A DNA stretch of 7,665 nt from Methanosarcinales archaeon (lineage in GTDB: Archaea; Halobacteriota; Methanosarcinia; Methanosarcinales; Methanogasteraceae): positions 1 through 7,665 of the forward strand of contig JAUWGA010000088.1 in assembly GCA_030606635.1 (NCBI GenBank). Reading direction: 5' to 3'. Both the position numbers and the translations under genes were made by a program. The notes below the pieces were generated by a model. It saw only the letters and a program-made list of their open reading frames with translations. It was not told the DNA's origin and made no database searches. This document shows, piece by piece, positions 6,381 to 7,665 of this stretch; position 1 is the first letter of the stretch, and each line of letters begins with the position of its first letter.

Positions 6381-7127
6381 TCAGAGCCGATAATTCCACT
6401 CATCCGACTCATACTTCGGCAAAAGCTCCTGTGCCATCGCTTCCTCGCTCTCGCTAATCACTGAATCCACGAGTCTCGCGCCAAAGCGTTCCTCGAACTT
6501 GCGCCGCACCACGCCCTTAACGTCTTCCATCTCCAGTTTTATGGGGAGTTCCTTATCTACCCACGTCATCCCCTCCTCGATTGAAGCGATCTGCTTGTCG
6601 CTTATCTTCTCAATCGGGATGTTGGATATACGGAGCATCTCCTTGATGTCGAAGTCCAGAAGCAGCGTTCCGTGCTGGAGGAGTTTGCCGCCCCATCTGG
6701 TCTGCGCATTGCCGGATATCTTCTTGCCATCGACAATAACATCGTTTATGGGTCTGAAATCGGCGTTCAAGCCGTACTCGCGCAGGGTATCGATCAGTAC
6801 GCCGCATATCTGGTGGTACGAGTCCGTGACATCGAGCGGGAAGAGCCTGTCGTCGATCGTACCAACGACGCCGTAGTTGATCTGGCGCCCCCAATCATCT
6901 GAGAACGCGATGCCGCCGCCGCTTGTGCGTCGCACGATCGTATAGTCTTTGCACGCTTCGAGGTCCAGTTCCACACTTGCTTTCTGGAAGTACCCGAGGA
7001 TGATGGATTTGGTGGGCGCCCAGAAGAAGAGGGTGTTGCCGCAGTCACTCTTCAGGATTGCTTCGTTTGCCGCCATCATGTATCTGATGTCAACCTTTCC
7101 GAAATCGATTACTCGCCATTCATTCAT
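6381..7127 (-). CDS. lplA: Lipoate-protein ligase catalytic subunit LplA
   Basis: A 248-residue protein with the BirA/LplA-type fold. It has the nucleotide-binding motif RRTSGGGIAF (residues 66-75), a DWGRQINYGVV strand, the motif RPINDVIVDGKKISGNAQ with the likely catalytic K136, and QHGTLLLDFD. These are the hallmarks of lipoate-protein ligase A, which makes acyl-AMP and transfers the acyl group to the lipoyl-lysine of carrier proteins. It ends without the C-terminal accessory domain, as expected for archaeal LplA that works with separate LplB (433-723). I take ATG 7127 as the start, with GGTGAT at 7137-7132; a TTG six codons upstream (7145) sits at about the predicted transcript start. The gene is convergent with the M23 - gcvH operon and divergent from the gcvH at 7393. 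Confidence 0.85.
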   Translation of the reverse strand: MNEWRVIDFGKVDIRYMMAANEAILKSDCGNTLFFWAPTKSIILGYFQKASVELDLEACKDYTIVRRTSGGGIAFSDDWGRQINYGVVGTIDDRLFPLDVTDSYHQICGVLIDTLREYGLNADFRPINDVIVDGKKISGNAQTRWGGKLLQHGTLLLDFDIKEMLRISNIPIEKISDKQIASIEEGMTWVDKELPIKLEMEDVKGVVRRKFEERFGARLVDSVISESEEAMAQELLPKYESDEWNYRL

Positions 7128-7161
7128 TGGAATCACCGGTGTCAACCATATCTTATCTCGT

Positions 7162-7171
7162 ACTTTATATC
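7162..7171 (-). promoter_or_regulatory. TATA box of lplA
   Basis: On the minus strand, GATATAAAGT is a good archaeal TATA element. A start 25-27 nt downstream would fall near 7141, leaving a 5' leader of about 14 nt that holds the GGTGAT ribosome site before ATG 7127. Confidence 0.55.
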
Positions 7172-7196
7172 ATCGTATCATTCGGTGAATGGCAAA

Positions 7197-7340
7197 CTCA
7201 TGCACCCGGATAGCGGATCATACGATAGCGGATACTGCAGGACAGACCGCCCCCTATCGTTTAACCTCTTATTCAGTAAGCCTTTAATAAAATCGGTTCC
7301 AACCGGATATGGTGAAGACTTGGCCGCAGTGTTGCGATGC
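7197..7340 (+). pseudogene. Decayed C-terminal fragment of the M23-like gene
   Basis: The frame reads MHPDSGS..., then DRPLSFNLLFSKPLIK and SVPTGYGEDL. The M23-like gene at 4844-5746 ends with ENRPLDVAGASFILFFGKPL followed by IKLVPTGYGEHL. Bases 7278-7293 equal 5651-5666 (16 of 16), and a further 15-base identity covers the PTGYGE codons. About four codons are missing between RPL and LLF, and a one-base insertion near 7330 shifts the frame after GYGED. There is no M23 catalytic domain in front, so it is a relic. It lies between the lplA promoter and the gcvH at 7393, just as the intact M23-like gene lies before its gcvH. The upstream limit of the match is vague before about 7230. Confidence 0.8.
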
Positions 7341-7348
7341 GGTCGGCA

Positions 7349-7356
7349 CTTAAATA
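7349..7356 (+). promoter_or_regulatory. TATA box of the gcvH-like gene at 7393
   Basis: CTTAAATA is a good archaeal TATA box. A transcript start 25-27 nt downstream falls near 7378, just before the ribosome site, giving a leader of about 15 nt. It lies just past the recognisable M23-relic sequence. Confidence 0.6.
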
Positions 7357-7379
7357 GGTGCACACGAAGAGAGATGTTC

Positions 7380-7386
7380 AGGAGGT
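7380..7386 (+). promoter_or_regulatory. Strong ribosome binding site
   Basis: AGGAGGT is a full Shine-Dalgarno match, six bases before ATG 7393. It fixes the start of the last gene and is the strongest such site in the window, suggesting high expression. Confidence 0.8.
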
Positions 7387-7392
7387 AAGATA

Positions 7393-7665
7393 ATGGAAAT
7401 CGAAGGATATGAAGTACCGGAAGAGCTGTATTACACGAAAGACCATCTCTGGGCGAGAGTTGAGGATGACGGGAACGTCAGGGTCGGAATGGATGCATTC
7501 GGCGGCACAGCAGTCGGAACGATTGAGTTCATCGATCTTCCGATGGAGGATGATGAGTTTGAGGCAGGTGATGCATTCGGATCGATGGAATCTGCAAAAT
7601 GGGTCGGCGGGCTCACCATGCCTGTTACGGGTACGGTCATCGAGGTCAATGAGGATATCGAAGAT
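7393..7665 (+). CDS. gcvH: GcvH-like lipoyl-carrier protein, 3'-truncated by the window edge
   Basis: The 91 visible residues are a typical H protein: VPEELYYTKDHLWARVEDDG at 8-27, the strand VRVGMDAFGG, IDLPMEDDEFEAGD, and the lipoyl hairpin GSMESAKWVGGLTMPVTG with K69 as the expected lipoyl-lysine, followed by TVIEVNEDIED. The last third (the C-terminal helical part) lies beyond the window. It is closer to canonical GcvH than the protein at 5762-6184 (P.TG kept after the lysine), but the residues after K69 (WVGG) differ from the usual A-S. It has its own promoter and is divergent from lplA, the probable enzyme that loads it. It may serve glycine cleavage or another lipoyl-dependent complex; nothing in view decides. 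Confidence 0.88.
   Translation, partial: MEIEGYEVPEELYYTKDHLWARVEDDGNVRVGMDAFGGTAVGTIEFIDLPMEDDEFEAGDAFGSMESAKWVGGLTMPVTGTVIEVNEDIED

Noticed and set aside
7185..7388. 67-codon plus-strand frame as a small gene
   Set aside because: Its only recognisable part is a frameshifted copy of the M23-like C-terminus, and it has no convincing ribosome site.
1..7665. CRISPR arrays, tRNA or rRNA genes, insertion sequences
   Set aside because: No regularly spaced repeats, no tRNA-like cloverleaf or rRNA sequence noticed, and no transposase motif or terminal inverted repeats around the relics.

Overview
The window looks archaeal, most likely from a euryarchaeote of the methanogen, ANME or Archaeoglobi kind. 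The reasons are strong Shine-Dalgarno sites combined with archaeal TATA boxes, a HEPN gene and a DUF2283 toxin-antitoxin-like pair, and above all the archaeal style of lipoate assembly: two radical-SAM proteins instead of LipA, and a lipoate-protein ligase split into separate LplA and LplB chains. Family names come from recognising motifs by eye; no database search was run.

Layout, left to right. (1) Positions 1-354: 3' part of a HEPN-domain gene. (2) 433-2781, plus strand: a tight lplB - lipS2-type - lipS1-type operon (7-nt gap, then a 19-nt overlap). (3) 2822-3366: a toxin-like gene interrupted by one in-frame TAG, overlapping a DUF2283 gene. (4) 3481-3841: a small three-helix membrane protein gene broken by what looks like one extra T in a T run. 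(5) 3849-6184, plus strand: a second operon with a second lipS2-type paralogue, a cytosolic M23/lysostaphin-fold metalloprotein (4-nt overlap) and a divergent GcvH-like lipoyl-carrier protein (15-nt gap). (6) 6193-6282: a decayed fragment of another gcvH. (7) 6381-7127, minus strand: lplA, with its own TATA box. (8) About 7197-7340: a decayed fragment of the C-terminus of the M23-like gene. (9) 7393 to the right edge: a second, more canonical gcvH-like gene with its own promoter.

How they fit together: LplA with LplB would attach a fatty acid or lipoate to the lysine of the H-like carriers. The radical-SAM pair would insert sulfur at C8 and C6 of the octanoyl chain. The H-like proteins would be the lipoylated carriers. 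No glycine-cleavage P or T protein gene is visible, so the carriers may serve another enzyme, for example an Hdr-like complex, or partners may lie outside the window.

The most interesting part is the second module. It has an orphan LipS2-type enzyme, an intracellular M23-fold protein with its zinc-binding motifs, and an H-like protein with an altered lipoyl loop. Two eroded copies (gcvH and the M23 C-terminus) flank lplA and show that this neighbourhood went through duplication and loss. The role of the M23-like protein in lipoyl metabolism is not known to me; a lipoyl-lysine amidase role is offered only as a hypothesis.
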